64,000 bases of DNA, taken from a bacterium (GTDB taxonomy: Bacteria > Chloroflexota > Anaerolineae > Caldilineales > Caldilineaceae). Position 1 is the first letter of the stretch. Each line of letters starts with the position of its first letter. The stretch lies in NCBI GenBank assembly GCA_016124945.1, contig WGMT01000035.1, forward strand, positions 1 to 64,000, in the 5' to 3' direction. The translations under genes and the position numbers were made by a program. Positions 19,997-29,788 of this stretch are shown one piece after another. Under the pieces are notes generated by a model. It ran no database searches and was not told the origin of the DNA. It saw nothing but the letters and a program-made list of their open reading frames with translations.

Positions 19997-21265
19997 CTAC
20001 ACATACCGAAACCGACTCACACCAATCGCAAACAGCACCGCCGCCGCGCCCAACAATACGCCGATCTCCGGCAGTACGTCCACGAAGCCGCGGTTGTACC
20101 ACATGACATCGTGGAAAGCCGTCATGGCCCACGAAATCGGAGACAGGTAGGCCACTGTGCGCATGAAATCTGGCACAATGTCCAATGGCCACCAGGCGCC
20201 GCCCAATGGCGCCAGCGAAAGCGAGAGTAGCAGCGAAATGCCGCTGGCCTGCGATTCATTGGTGATGTTCGGCGCAATGGCAAAGGCCAGCCCCGTAATA
20301 CAAAGGACAAAGGCGATCATCACCGGCAGCAACACAAGGGGACGGTCGCCGAAGTCCAGCCCCATAACCAGCCCCACGCCGAAGACAATCAGGTATTGGA
20401 TCATGCCCAGGGTGAAGTAGGTGAGCACCTTGCCGCCCAGGATCTGCGCCCGCGACAGTGGCAGCGCCACCAACCGTTGCAATGTCCACTGGCGGCGCTC
20501 GCGCATGAGCACAGCGATGCCGCCCAGCACTGTGAACATGACATACATGGAGCCCATGCCCGGCACCGACTGGCCGAAGCCTTCGTCGATGTTTTCGTCG
20601 GCGGCCTCGCCGCGGCTGAGCACATAGCGCACTGCCTCGGGCCGTTCCTCGACGCGCCGCTGCGCTTCGGCGTAGATGGACTGTACCAGCGGATCGCGCA
20701 CACCGGCGATGATGCCGCCCAGCCCCGTCTGCTCGCCCAGATCGTCGAACAGCGCGCCGGTGGCACCGGCGGTGAGTGAGGCCGTATTCACCTTCTGCAA
20801 CACAGCGTCAACGCTCTGGCGCACGGCGTTGGGCAGGGTGAGATCGCCGGTGGCGTAATATTGAATGTCGGCGCGCCCGAAATTGAGTAGCGCGTCGCCG
20901 TAGCCGGCAGGCAGCACGATCAGGGCACGGGTCACCTGGCCGCGGGCGCGTTCGATGGCACGATCCAGCGTAAAGGGATCCTCGCCCAGGCGGCAGAAGT
21001 CTTCGGCGTCGTTGTCCACCGGGCAGAGGACCAGCGTCTCGTTGGTGGTGCGCAACTCGACGAGGAACTGTGCCGATTGCGCCGTGTTGTCCTGATCCAC
21101 CACGTCCACGCGCACACGTTGGGGGCCACTGCTTCCGCCGCCGCCAAAAGCCCAACCCAGCATCAGTGTAAAGGCCAGTGGCAGCACCACCAGGCTGATC
21201 AAATTTCCCCGCTCGGCAAAGAAGACACGCAGATCGTTGAGTGCAATATTGAACACGCTTTTCAT
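19997..21265 (-). CDS. ABC-2 type exporter permease
   Basis: 422 aa. The N-terminal transmembrane helix (LISLVVLPLAFTLMLGWAFG) is followed by an extracytoplasmic domain to about residue 220, then five or so membrane helices (for example GMIQYLIVFGVGLVMGLDFG and GISLLLSLSLAPLGGAWWPL). This is the ABC2_membrane topology of YhhJ/YbhS-like permeases. Last gene of a three-gene minus-strand export operon behind a second permease and an ATPase. GAGGAAACTGC precedes the ATG. Confidence 0.88.
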   Translation of the reverse strand: MKSVFNIALNDLRVFFAERGNLISLVVLPLAFTLMLGWAFGGGGSSGPQRVRVDVVDQDNTAQSAQFLVELRTTNETLVLCPVDNDAEDFCRLGEDPFTLDRAIERARGQVTRALIVLPAGYGDALLNFGRADIQYYATGDLTLPNAVRQSVDAVLQKVNTASLTAGATGALFDDLGEQTGLGGIIAGVRDPLVQSIYAEAQRRVEERPEAVRYVLSRGEAADENIDEGFGQSVPGMGSMYVMFTVLGGIAVLMRERRQWTLQRLVALPLSRAQILGGKVLTYFTLGMIQYLIVFGVGLVMGLDFGDRPLVLLPVMIAFVLCITGLAFAIAPNITNESQASGISLLLSLSLAPLGGAWWPLDIVPDFMRTVAYLSPISWAMTAFHDVMWYNRGFVDVLPEIGVLLGAAAVLFAIGVSRFRYV

Positions 21266-21316
21266 GCAGTTTCCTCGCAGTTATAACCACAGATAAGTGC
21301 ACGGATAGGGAGCAGA

Positions 21317-21425
21317 GTTTGGACACGGATTTGCAGGATTTTCAGGAGTTCAGAAATAAAAGGTGTAGGAAGACACAGCCCATCTCTTCTCTTATCATGA
21401 AAATCCTGAAAATCCGTGTCCAAAC
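21317..21425. repeat. Inverted-repeat element C between permease genes
   Basis: GTTTGGACACGGATTTGCAG... at 21317 onward pairs with ...AATCCGTGTCCAAAC ending at 21425. It lies in the 168-bp gap between the two permease genes and belongs to the same loose family (CACGGATTT, CAGGATTTTCA words) as the elements near 9100, 10200, 33100 and 49300. It could modulate the downstream permease transcript. Confidence 0.7.
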
Positions 21426-21433
21426 CCTCTATG

Positions 21434-23143
21434 TCACAGATCAAGTCTGCGTTTGAAGAAGTACGTCCCTACGGCGAAGGCGACGAGGCCTGAGCCAAAG
21501 AGGACGAGCAAAGGCAGGCCCAGTTGGTCGATTTCGCCGTTGGAGACACGCAACAGCGCTTCCGATCCCCACCAGACTGGGGAAATGGAGGCAATGGCTT
21601 GGGGCAGCCGGAAGCCGAAAGCGCCACCCAGCGCGCCCAATGTCGACGAGATCATCGGCCCCATAAACTGTACCTGTTCGGGCGATTTCGCCAGCCCCAC
21701 CACCAGCACGCCCAACCCCGACACGAAGGCGGCGATCCCCAGGATCACCACCAGCAGCGCGGGGACATTGGTGCCCCAGATGAAGCTGGGTTCGCCTTCG
21801 ATGATGCTGACAATGATGGTGAAAGCGGCAAAGAGGATCGACAACTGCGCCGTCACCACCACCACATTGCCCAATAACTTGCCCACCAGGATGTAGGCGC
21901 GTGGCGTGGGCGACGCCACCATCCGCTGCAACGTCCAATTTTTGCGTTCGGCGTAGATGTCGTTCATGCCGAAGATGCCGGTGAACATGGCAAAGAAGAT
22001 GGCCTGTGCCGAGCCGAGCAAAATCATAATGAAGGCGAAACTGCTGCGCGTCTGCAACACGTCCAGCGGCTGCTGATCCACCTGAATGTTCCCTGCGCCG
22101 GGGACAAGCAGGCAGGAGATGGGATCGAGCACCGATGGATCGAGATTCTGTAAACTCTGTGTCACCAAATTGGGATCGATGCCGCTCAGATCGAGCTGGG
22201 CGATTGTCCCCAGGTTGAAGGCGGCCAACAGCGAATCTACAGCCGCCGCCAGCACAGATTCCATGGCGATGCTGACGCGCACCAATTGGTTGACAATGCC
22301 GCTGACCACAGCGCGTACAATCCCTGCCGAAATGCTATTGCCGGCGTTGGCGTAGATTTCCACCGCGCCGCTCAGCGCGGCGGTGTCGGTGAAGGTACCC
22401 GACGTTGTCACCGTTTCGGCGGCGGCAACCTCGGCCTCATCGCTGGCCTCGTCGTTGAGGAAATCGAACGATGGCATCAACTGGTTTGTGAAATCGGCGG
22501 GGATGATCACTGCGGCCACGAACTCGCCCCGGTCCACAGCGGCGCGGGCGGCGTCGACGTCGTCCATTTCCACGGCGTTGAAGAGATCTTCCAGGGTGCC
22601 GGTGAAGCCGCCAGTGCTGGTCTCGTCGTCTTCGTCCACCAGCGGGCAGTTAAGATCGCCGAAGGAAAAGTTTTCGAAGCCGGCCACTGTGTTTGTGCTG
22701 GTCTCGCTGCCAGTCACTGTTGCCGTCTCGGTGATCGGTGTGGAAAGCAGAATGCCGGCGAGGGTGACGCCCAGGTTAAAGGAGGCGTTGCCTGCATCCA
22801 GATCTGCTTCGGTGATGCCCAGATTGGCGTTGAGCTGCAACTGCTCGCCCAGGTTGACGGTCTGCCCGCCCACGTCAAAGGTAACATCATTCAGCGACGC
22901 CGTGTCGGTGAAACCGTCGCCGGTGTTGATCTGATCAGCCAGGCTGAAGCCTTCATCCAGGTTCACCACAACAATGGGGATGTCGCCGAAGGTATCGGTG
23001 ACGTCATCGCCACCCAGCCCACCGAAAGCCAGCCCCATAATCGTCGAGAGGACGATAGGCGTCAGGAACATAATCAGGATCAGATTGCGGTCGCGAAAGG
23101 TGGTGTAAAGCTCTTTCCACGTAATGGTAAGGATCTTGGTCAT
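21434..23143 (-). CDS. ABC-2 type exporter permease with large extracytoplasmic domain
   Basis: 569 aa. One N-terminal transmembrane helix (LILIMFLTPIVLSTIMGLAF), an extracytoplasmic region of about 330 residues rich in Asp/Glu/Thr, then a C-terminal membrane domain of five or six helices. The region includes EDDETSTGGF and similar low-complexity acidic stretches, longer than in typical ABC-2 permeases. It follows the ATPase gene in the same operon, so it probably forms half of an export channel. Confidence 0.86.
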   Translation of the reverse strand: MTKILTITWKELYTTFRDRNLILIMFLTPIVLSTIMGLAFGGLGGDDVTDTFGDIPIVVVNLDEGFSLADQINTGDGFTDTASLNDVTFDVGGQTVNLGEQLQLNANLGITEADLDAGNASFNLGVTLAGILLSTPITETATVTGSETSTNTVAGFENFSFGDLNCPLVDEDDETSTGGFTGTLEDLFNAVEMDDVDAARAAVDRGEFVAAVIIPADFTNQLMPSFDFLNDEASDEAEVAAAETVTTSGTFTDTAALSGAVEIYANAGNSISAGIVRAVVSGIVNQLVRVSIAMESVLAAAVDSLLAAFNLGTIAQLDLSGIDPNLVTQSLQNLDPSVLDPISCLLVPGAGNIQVDQQPLDVLQTRSSFAFIMILLGSAQAIFFAMFTGIFGMNDIYAERKNWTLQRMVASPTPRAYILVGKLLGNVVVVTAQLSILFAAFTIIVSIIEGEPSFIWGTNVPALLVVILGIAAFVSGLGVLVVGLAKSPEQVQFMGPMISSTLGALGGAFGFRLPQAIASISPVWWGSEALLRVSNGEIDQLGLPLLVLFGSGLVAFAVGTYFFKRRLDL

Positions 23144-23248
23144 TCGGGTGTGTCCTTAAAAGGGGATGAATGATGAATGAAGAATGGGTGGAGTTGATCT
23201 CTCTGCATTGGGCGATGCGCAGGGAAACGGGTCATTATTCTTCAATCA

Positions 23249-24253
23249 TCAATCTCGCAGGGCGCGACCGGTTAAGGCAAGAAATACGGCTTCTAAATCC
23301 GGTTCGCGGATCTCTACGGCCTGAATTTCAAGGCCGGCGCCGTCGAGGAGGTTGATCAGCGGCGGCAGGGCCGTCTGTCCGTTACGGGCAAAGGCGGTGA
23401 GGACGGCGGGCTTGATTTTGTCGCTGTCTTCGCTGATCTGCTCGGCGGGGGCGTAAAGCGCTTTTGTGATGCCAGGGATCTGGCTTTCGATGCGGCGCAG
23501 CAGTTCATCGCCCACCACCTGCGACCCGAGCACGATCTCCAGCCGGTCCTCTTCGCCCACGTGCTGGGTGAGTTCGTCTTGGGTGCCGTTGGCGATAACC
23601 GAACCATGATCGATGATGGCGACGCGGTCGCTCAGTTCCTGCGCCTCTTCCATCAAGTGGGTGGTGTAGAGGATGGTGATTTTGTATTCGTCGCGCAGTT
23701 GTTTGACGGTGTCGAGGATACGCCGTCGGCTCTGGGGATCGATGCCCACCGTGGGTTCGTCCATGTAGACGAGTTGGGGGCGGTGTAGCAGCCCCACACC
23801 GATGTTGACACGGCGCTTCATGCCACCGGAGAAAGTGTCAATGCGGTCATTCTGGCGATCCACCAGATCAATGAATTCGAGCACTTCGTCGACGCGGCTT
23901 TTCAGATCTTTGCCGCCCATGCCATACATTTTGCCGAAAAAGGAAAGGTTCTGACGTGCGCTCAGTTCGGGGTAGAGTGCGATCTCTTGAGGGATGAAGC
24001 CCATCAGCTTCTTGGCGGCGATGGGATCTTTGCTGATGGAGTGGCCGCCGATCCAGGCGTCGCCGCCGCTAGGTTCGAGCAGGCCGCTGATCATGGAGAT
24101 CGTGGTGGTCTTCCCCGCGCCGTTGGGGCCGAGCAGGCTGAAGATCTCGCCTGTCTCGATCTCCAGATCGACGCCCTTCACCGCTTCGACGGTGGAGCCG
24201 TCGGCGCGCCGAAAGGATTTACGCAGGTTTTGGGTCTTTACCATGAGGGACAT
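23249..24253 (-). CDS. ABC-2 exporter ATP-binding protein
   Basis: 334 aa. Walker A GPNGAGKTT (42-50), signature FSGGM (141-145), Walker B LVYMDEP (161-167). The C-terminal 90 residues form the DrrA-like extension. It energises export by the two downstream permeases; the cargo (drug, lipid or polymer) cannot be told from sequence. First gene of the minus-strand operon; a second in-frame start (MVKTQNL) lies three codons later. Confidence 0.92.
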   Translation of the reverse strand: MSLMVKTQNLRKSFRRADGSTVEAVKGVDLEIETGEIFSLLGPNGAGKTTTISMISGLLEPSGGDAWIGGHSISKDPIAAKKLMGFIPQEIALYPELSARQNLSFFGKMYGMGGKDLKSRVDEVLEFIDLVDRQNDRIDTFSGGMKRRVNIGVGLLHRPQLVYMDEPTVGIDPQSRRRILDTVKQLRDEYKITILYTTHLMEEAQELSDRVAIIDHGSVIANGTQDELTQHVGEEDRLEIVLGSQVVGDELLRRIESQIPGITKALYAPAEQISEDSDKIKPAVLTAFARNGQTALPPLINLLDGAGLEIQAVEIREPDLEAVFLALTGRALRD

Positions 24254-24625
24254 AGGGCGTTTCTCACTTTTTGTTGTCTTGGCTGCAAGCTAATGCACGG
24301 GTTTCACAGAGAAAGGCGACGGGATCAATCTACTGTGTACTATACAGTCCCTAACCTTGAGCAGGAGGATCGATTGCGCCTGCGCTCGCATCATTTTGGC
24401 GGTTGCTTGTCACACGGCGCAGTGCGGGCCGTCACATCTTGGGTCACATGACTTTGGGGCACATGGCTTTGGGGCACATGGCTTTGGGTAAGTGAAGTAC
24501 ACCCTGCCCGATCTTGTCACTTCTGTTTGATCCGGCGATAAGGTATACTTTCACAAGTTTTGCTCCGCCGCCATTCTTCCAACTGCCAGGAAAACATCCC
24601 AGGAAAGTTTCCCAGGAGAGTATTG
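24254..24625. other. Intergenic region with three 15-bp repeats between divergent genes
   Basis: No gene seen. It separates the divergent ABC operon and the 24626 gene, so promoters for both should be here. Near 24440-24487 are three tandem copies of about 15 bp (GGGGCACATGGCTTT; the first copy diverged), too short and without spacers to be CRISPR. Confidence 0.5.
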
Positions 24626-25297
24626 ATGCCTGCCTTACACCGATCTGTCTATCGAGCCATGACCAGACCTGCGGCAGAAGACGCCGCTATCGACTACCTG
24701 CGCAGCCAGATCGCGACGCTTTCCATCGGTGACGCTGCCGGCGACGTGTTGACGATCAGCCTCTTTCAGTGGGGGCGGCACTTGTTCGCCTACTGGGAAA
24801 GTGTGGATCAGCTCCTGCCGCCGGAACGTGTCTTTGGTGAACGCTTCGATCTTTTCGAGTCCTGGCCGGGATTGACGCAGCCACGCGTCTTTGCGCCGAT
24901 GATGGACATTTTCCACTACCAGGAACCGGGCCGCGGTGGCCTCGATCCGGTGGAAGATTGGCGACGCAAAGCGCCGGTGCAACGGGTTGGCGGACGGTTG
25001 GCGCGACTGAATCCGTCGATGGTCAGCAGTTACATCTTCTACCACTACCAGCTACAGGAGGAGAAACCAGGCAAGGTCGACAAGTACGGCGTCATCACCA
25101 TCCACGAAGATCTGATTTTCTTCTATCAGGAATACCCGGCGGTGGTGGAAGAACCACGCCGCGCCGGCAAACTCACCACCACCCACACGCCCGATCACTG
25201 GCACGACGTCATGTTCCCCCACTTCAATCTTTGGGGCGACGCGCCGTCTGGTCAGGAAATCTGGCGTGAGATCGCACTCATTATCCACGAAAGTTGA
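24626..25297 (+). CDS. Uncharacterised protein, co-transcribed with an aminotransferase
   Basis: 223 aa from the ATG at 24626, chosen for the CAGGAGAG site just upstream. No signal peptide or membrane helix. Aromatic-rich motifs such as SLFQWGRHLFAYWESV, DIFHYQEPG and SSYIFYHYQLQEEKPG, with many His residues (TTTHTPDHWHDVMFPHFNLW), suggest a metal- or sugar-binding fold of the dimeric alpha/beta type, but no named family was recognised. The next gene starts five bases after the stop, implying one transcript and a linked function. Confidence 0.55.
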   Translation: MPALHRSVYRAMTRPAAEDAAIDYLRSQIATLSIGDAAGDVLTISLFQWGRHLFAYWESVDQLLPPERVFGERFDLFESWPGLTQPRVFAPMMDIFHYQEPGRGGLDPVEDWRRKAPVQRVGGRLARLNPSMVSSYIFYHYQLQEEKPGKVDKYGVITIHEDLIFFYQEYPAVVEEPRRAGKLTTTHTPDHWHDVMFPHFNLWGDAPSGQEIWREIALIIHES

Positions 25298-25302
25298 ACG
25301 CT

Positions 25303-26472
25303 ATGTCCTCTACGATCCGAGATGACTTTTTGTTGCGCCAAGATTGGCATTTGCTCAACAATGGCTCGTTTGGCGCCTGTCCTAAACCGGTTTTCGAGGT
25401 TTATCAGCGCTGGCAGGCCGAGTTCGAGAACCACCCCGGCGGCTTTGTCCACCGCTGGGCCGATCTCATGACCGAGGCGCGCACACGGCTGGCCGCTTAC
25501 CTGCACACCGATCAGAGCCGGTTGGCTTTTGTGACCAATGCAACAATGGGTGTCAACGTGGTGGCCCATTCCTTGCGCAGTTGGCTCAAACCGGGCGACG
25601 AAGTGCTCACCACCAACCACGAGTACGGCGCCTGCAACCATGCCTGGCAGTTCAACTGTGGCAAGGCCGGCGCCCACTACATCAACCGCCCCATCGCTCT
25701 ACCCATCGCCTCCGACGAGCACTTTATTGAGGAACTTTGGGCGGGCGTGACGCCGCAGACGCGGGTGATTTACCTGAGCCACACCACATCGCCCACGGCG
25801 CTTACCTTCCCACTCAAAGAGATCTGCCGTCGCTCCCGCGCTGCAGGGATCCTGACGGTGATCGACGGCGCCCATGTCCCTGGCCAGCGTGATCTCTTCC
25901 TCGACGAGTTGGGCGCAGATTTCTACACCGGCAACGGTCACAAGTGGATGTGCGCACCCAAGGGGACGGCCTTCCTCTACGTGCGGCCCGAAGTGCAACA
26001 CCTGATCGAGCCGCTCATCGTCGGCCACGGCTGGCTGCCCGACAAGGTCTCCGAGCAGCCGCTGGTGGACTACGTGGAGCAGTATGGCACGCGTGATCTC
26101 ACCGGTTTCCTCGCTGTGCCCGCCGCCATCGACTACATGGACGCCCACGATTGGCCGCAGGTGCGCGCTCGCTGTCATGCCCTGGCGCTGGACACCAAGC
26201 ACATCCGGGAACATCATTTCGACACCGAGTCGATCTGCCCTGAGAGCTTCGAGTGGTTCAGCCAACTCGTCCCCATTCGCCTGCCCGACAACACCGACAT
26301 GGCAAAGATGGGCCAGATCATGCGTGAGCAATACCGCATCGAAATGCCCATGATCACCTGGCACCATGTCAAAATCGCCCGTCTCTCGGTACAGATTTAC
26401 ACCACGCAAGAAGAGCTCGATCTCTTGGTCGAAACCATCACCACGCTTCAGCCGGCCTGTGTAGAAGCGTAG
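25303..26472 (+). CDS. Class V aminotransferase family, isopenicillin-N epimerase-like
   Basis: 389 aa. A fold-type I PLP enzyme; the Schiff-base lysine is K214 in GNGHKWMCAPKGTAFLYV. The N-terminal LNNGSFGACPKPV and the ISLSHTTSP-like and VIDGAHVPGQ segments (PLP-binding Asp) match isopenicillin-N epimerase/CefD-like proteins, a broad group including cysteine desulfurase-like lyases. The exact substrate is unknown. An in-frame TTG nine bases upstream overlaps the previous stop; the ATG is preferred. Confidence 0.88.
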   Translation: MSSTIRDDFLLRQDWHLLNNGSFGACPKPVFEVYQRWQAEFENHPGGFVHRWADLMTEARTRLAAYLHTDQSRLAFVTNATMGVNVVAHSLRSWLKPGDEVLTTNHEYGACNHAWQFNCGKAGAHYINRPIALPIASDEHFIEELWAGVTPQTRVIYLSHTTSPTALTFPLKEICRRSRAAGILTVIDGAHVPGQRDLFLDELGADFYTGNGHKWMCAPKGTAFLYVRPEVQHLIEPLIVGHGWLPDKVSEQPLVDYVEQYGTRDLTGFLAVPAAIDYMDAHDWPQVRARCHALALDTKHIREHHFDTESICPESFEWFSQLVPIRLPDNTDMAKMGQIMREQYRIEMPMITWHHVKIARLSVQIYTTQEELDLLVETITTLQPACVEA

Positions 26473-26840
26473 CGAGTGGAGGATTGGGCGATTGGGGGAG
26501 TCTTCTCTAGCATGTTCTCCCCAATCGCCTGATCCCCCAATCGCATGATCCCCCAATCGCATGATCCCCTAATTATAGTAATTCCCCATTCGCCCTACCT
26601 CTTCCCAAATGCAAGGATTCTCCATTTTTTTGCCGAGATACTCCATTTGTTGACGGTGGGAATTCCTGTATACTGTCACAACCGCGTACTCAAATTGTCC
26701 AACTTATGGATGGCCTGCCTGCCAATTGACGGGTGGTTTTGTTCTGGCACAGGACGTACTTTGTCGTCTTGTCCGACACGGTTTGTGTATGTGGTGACCT
26801 CTCCGGATCCGCCCCATTTGTACTGACAGGAGTCTATACG
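26473..26840. other. Intergenic region with 16-bp direct repeats
   Basis: No gene seen. Bases 26528-26574 hold about three copies of a 16-bp unit (CATGATCCCCCAATCG); the complement GATTGGG occurs upstream near 26480-26495, so the region can fold. The remainder is AT-rich leader for the dioxygenase gene. No spacer structure, so not CRISPR. Confidence 0.5.
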
Positions 26841-27710
26841 ATGACACAATCACCCGCAACCGATCTGATTTTTGACAATGGCGAGTCGGAAGAATATGCC
26901 CCTGATCTCTATCACTACGAGGGCATCGCCGAAGGTGTGGCCGATTTTGCCGCCATCACCGATGCCCACATTCAGCAGTTTTACGAGCAGGGCTATCTGG
27001 TGGTGAAACAGGCTTTCTCGCCACAAGAAATCGAAGATGCCCTTGACGGTTTGTTGCGTCTGCTCTCTGGAGAAGTTGCCGATTTCACCGGTGTGATGTA
27101 CGAAAAGGCTGCCGCTGGCGTCAAGGTGGCCGATCTCTCCCCCGAAGAAAAACAGGACTACGTGCGCAAGTTCATGTGGTTCGTCAACTACGATGAACGG
27201 CTGCACGCCCTGGCCCATCACCCGGCCCTGTTGGATGTTGTCACCCGCATTATGGGCGAAGCCCCCTTCCTGTTTCAAGACATGGGCCTGCTCAAGCCGC
27301 CTCGCTTTGGCCGCGAGAAACCCTGGCACCAGGATCACGCCTACTTTGAACTTCCTCTCGAAGCCAAGGTTGTCGGCTGCTGGATCGCGCTGGACGAAGC
27401 CACCACAGACAACGGCTGCATGATCGTAATCCCTGGCAGCCACCGCCAAGGGCCGGTTGTCCACTTCAAACGGCGCGATTGGCAGATCTGCGATACCCAC
27501 GTCAACAACCAGGGCGCGGTGGCTGTACCGTTGCCGCCGGGTGGTTGTCTGCTCTTTAGCAGCCTGATTCACCACGGCACACCCACCAATCGCTCCACTG
27601 CCCGTCGTCGCGCCGTGCAATTCCACTATCGGCCCGAAACCGCACCCAAGACCAGCGTCGAAGAGCGGTTGGCCGTCTTCGGTGAAGAGGGCAAAGATGT
27701 CACCTGTTAA
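26841..27710 (+). CDS. Phytanoyl-CoA dioxygenase (PhyH) family protein
   Basis: 289 aa from the ATG at 26841 (ACAGGAG upstream; an upstream in-frame start lacks a site). A 2-oxoglutarate/Fe(II) dioxygenase: iron ligands HxD at H163/D165 (WHQDHAYFEL) and a distal His at 244 or 245 (SLIHHGTPTNRS), with an Arg-rich stretch (ARRRAVQFHYRP) for 2-oxoglutarate. Such enzymes hydroxylate small molecules; substrate unknown. It stands as its own transcription unit ahead of a peptide-binding lipoprotein gene. Confidence 0.88.
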   Translation: MTQSPATDLIFDNGESEEYAPDLYHYEGIAEGVADFAAITDAHIQQFYEQGYLVVKQAFSPQEIEDALDGLLRLLSGEVADFTGVMYEKAAAGVKVADLSPEEKQDYVRKFMWFVNYDERLHALAHHPALLDVVTRIMGEAPFLFQDMGLLKPPRFGREKPWHQDHAYFELPLEAKVVGCWIALDEATTDNGCMIVIPGSHRQGPVVHFKRRDWQICDTHVNNQGAVAVPLPPGGCLLFSSLIHHGTPTNRSTARRRAVQFHYRPETAPKTSVEERLAVFGEEGKDVTC

Positions 27711-27799
27711 AAAGAGGATGGAGGAAAGGGAAATTGAGAGGCTGAGAGATTGAGCGATTTGTATCCCTGTTCGTGATCAATGTGCCAAGGAGAAACCAC

Positions 27800-29788
27800 A
27801 TGATGGTGCAAGAAGAGAAGCGTGAAGGACAAGTTCTAAGTCGGCGGCAATTTCTGAATCTTTCGGCATTGACCGTAGTCGGCGCCACACTCGCCGCCTG
27901 CGCCCCCGCCGCTACGCCGGACGCGCCCACAAGCGGACCGGCCGCCAGTGACGCTGTGCCTGCCGCCCAGCCAATCGGCGACAGCAAGTATAAAGAAGCG
28001 CCGCAACTGGCCGAGCGCGTCCGCGCCGGGACATTGCCGCTGGTGGACGAACGCCTGCCCACCAACCCAGCCGTGATCACGCCTGTCAACCAGATTGGCA
28101 GCTATGGCGGCACCTGGCGATCAGGTATGTTAGGCGTCAGCGACCGCCCGTGGATCGGCCGCACCATGGCCTACGAACCGCTGCTGCGCTGGTCTGACGA
28201 TCTCACTTCGGTGGTGCCCAACGTGGCCGAAAGCTGGCAAGTTTCTGACGACGGCCTCGAATTCACCTTCTATCTGCGTGCAGGCATGCGCTGGTCCGAC
28301 GGTGCACCCTTCACCGCCGACGATTTCGTCTTCTGGTACGAACATTTTCTCCTTAACGATGATCTGACGCCGGTGAAGTTCCAATGGATGCAGCCCGGTG
28401 GCGCACTTGGGCGCGTGGAAAAGATCGACGACGCCACGGTCAAGTTCATCTTTGAGAATCCGCCCGGCCTCTTCATCACCCAAATGGGGAATCAGAGTCC
28501 TTTTGTGCCTGCGCACTATGCCCAGCAGTGGCACATTGATTTCAACCAAGAAGCTGTGGAACAGGCCGTGGCCGATCAGCAGTTGGAAAGTTGGGTCAAC
28601 CTCTACACCAACCAACTCGATTTCCTTACCACTGCCGAATGCCCTGTGGTCTTCCCGTGGATGGTCACGATCCCCGTCGGCTCCACCAACCGGGTTTTCG
28701 CCGAGCGCAATCCCTACTATTGGAAGGTTGACCCCGAAGGCCATCAACTGCCCTACATCGACAACATGGAATACCCCATCGTTGAGAACACTGAAGTGCT
28801 CGTCCTCAAGGCGATGGCCGGTGAAATCGACATGATGGACCGTCACATTGCCACGCCCGACAACAAGGCGATCTTCACCGACAACATGGTGCAGGGCGAC
28901 TACGACTTTTTCAATGTCAAATTCGCCTTCGAGTCACCCTGTGTCATCGCCCTCAATCTCAATCACAAGGATCCCGAGACCAAGCGCGTTTTCAACGAGA
29001 AAGACTTCCGTGTGGCGCTCTCCCATGCCATCAACCGTCAGGAGATCATCGACGTCATCTACGTCGGCTCCGGCGAACCGCGCCAGGCCGCCCCGCTGGA
29101 CGAGTCGCCCCACTACCACGAGCAGTTGGCCACCCAGTATCTGGAATATGACGTTGCCCTGGCCAATCAACTCCTCGACGATCTGGGCCTTGAGCGCGGC
29201 CCCGACGGTTACCGGCGACGCTTTGACGGCGAGCAACTCTTCATCAATGTGGAAGTCGCGGCTGCCTTTGAACCCTGGGGCAAGATCATGGAAATGGTCA
29301 CCAACTACTGGGACGAGATCGGCGTCGACGCCGAGGTGCAGGTAATTGAGCGTTCGCTCTTCTACGCACGCAAGGCCGCCTACGATCACGACTGCGGCGT
29401 ATGGACAGGCGCCGACGGCATCGCCGTGGTGATGGATCCGCGCTGGTACATGCCATTCAGCAACGAGTCGATCTTCGGCATTGCCTGGGCCGACTGGTGG
29501 CGCAGCGGCGGTACCCAAGGCGAAGAACCACCACCTGCCGCCAAAGAGCAGCAAGCCCTTTACGACCAAATCCAGGTGACCGTTGACGAAGCCAAACGCA
29601 ACGAACTGATCCAACAGATCCTGGATATTGGGGCCGAACAGTTCTGGGCGATTGGCATCACCAAGTATTACGCCGGCTACGGCATTGTGCGCAACAACTT
29701 CAAAAATGTGCCCGGCGAAATCTGGCAGTGGCATATCTCCAGCGCCCCGGCACAGACGCACCCCGAGCAGTACTACATGGAAGTCTAG
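27800..29788 (+). CDS. ABC transporter substrate-binding protein, family 5 (peptide/nickel type)
   Basis: 662 aa from the ATG preceded by AAGGAG. The N-terminus combines a twin-arginine motif (SRRQFLNLSA) with a lipobox (ATLAAC), so it is probably a Tat-exported lipoprotein. The body matches SBP_bac_5: YEPLLRWSDD, FTFYLRAGMRWSDGAPFTAD, RVALSHAINRQEIID. Binds oligopeptides or similar solutes outside the membrane. No permease or ATPase gene adjoins it. A terminator-like hairpin follows the stop. Confidence 0.9.
   Translation: MMVQEEKREGQVLSRRQFLNLSALTVVGATLAACAPAATPDAPTSGPAASDAVPAAQPIGDSKYKEAPQLAERVRAGTLPLVDERLPTNPAVITPVNQIGSYGGTWRSGMLGVSDRPWIGRTMAYEPLLRWSDDLTSVVPNVAESWQVSDDGLEFTFYLRAGMRWSDGAPFTADDFVFWYEHFLLNDDLTPVKFQWMQPGGALGRVEKIDDATVKFIFENPPGLFITQMGNQSPFVPAHYAQQWHIDFNQEAVEQAVADQQLESWVNLYTNQLDFLTTAECPVVFPWMVTIPVGSTNRVFAERNPYYWKVDPEGHQLPYIDNMEYPIVENTEVLVLKAMAGEIDMMDRHIATPDNKAIFTDNMVQGDYDFFNVKFAFESPCVIALNLNHKDPETKRVFNEKDFRVALSHAINRQEIIDVIYVGSGEPRQAAPLDESPHYHEQLATQYLEYDVALANQLLDDLGLERGPDGYRRRFDGEQLFINVEVAAAFEPWGKIMEMVTNYWDEIGVDAEVQVIERSLFYARKAAYDHDCGVWTGADGIAVVMDPRWYMPFSNESIFGIAWADWWRSGGTQGEEPPPAAKEQQALYDQIQVTVDEAKRNELIQQILDIGAEQFWAIGITKYYAGYGIVRNNFKNVPGEIWQWHISSAPAQTHPEQYYMEV

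Noticed and set aside
24440..24487. CRISPR-like repeats (also 26528-26574)
   Set aside because: Units are 15-16 bp and contiguous, with no spacers and no cas genes.
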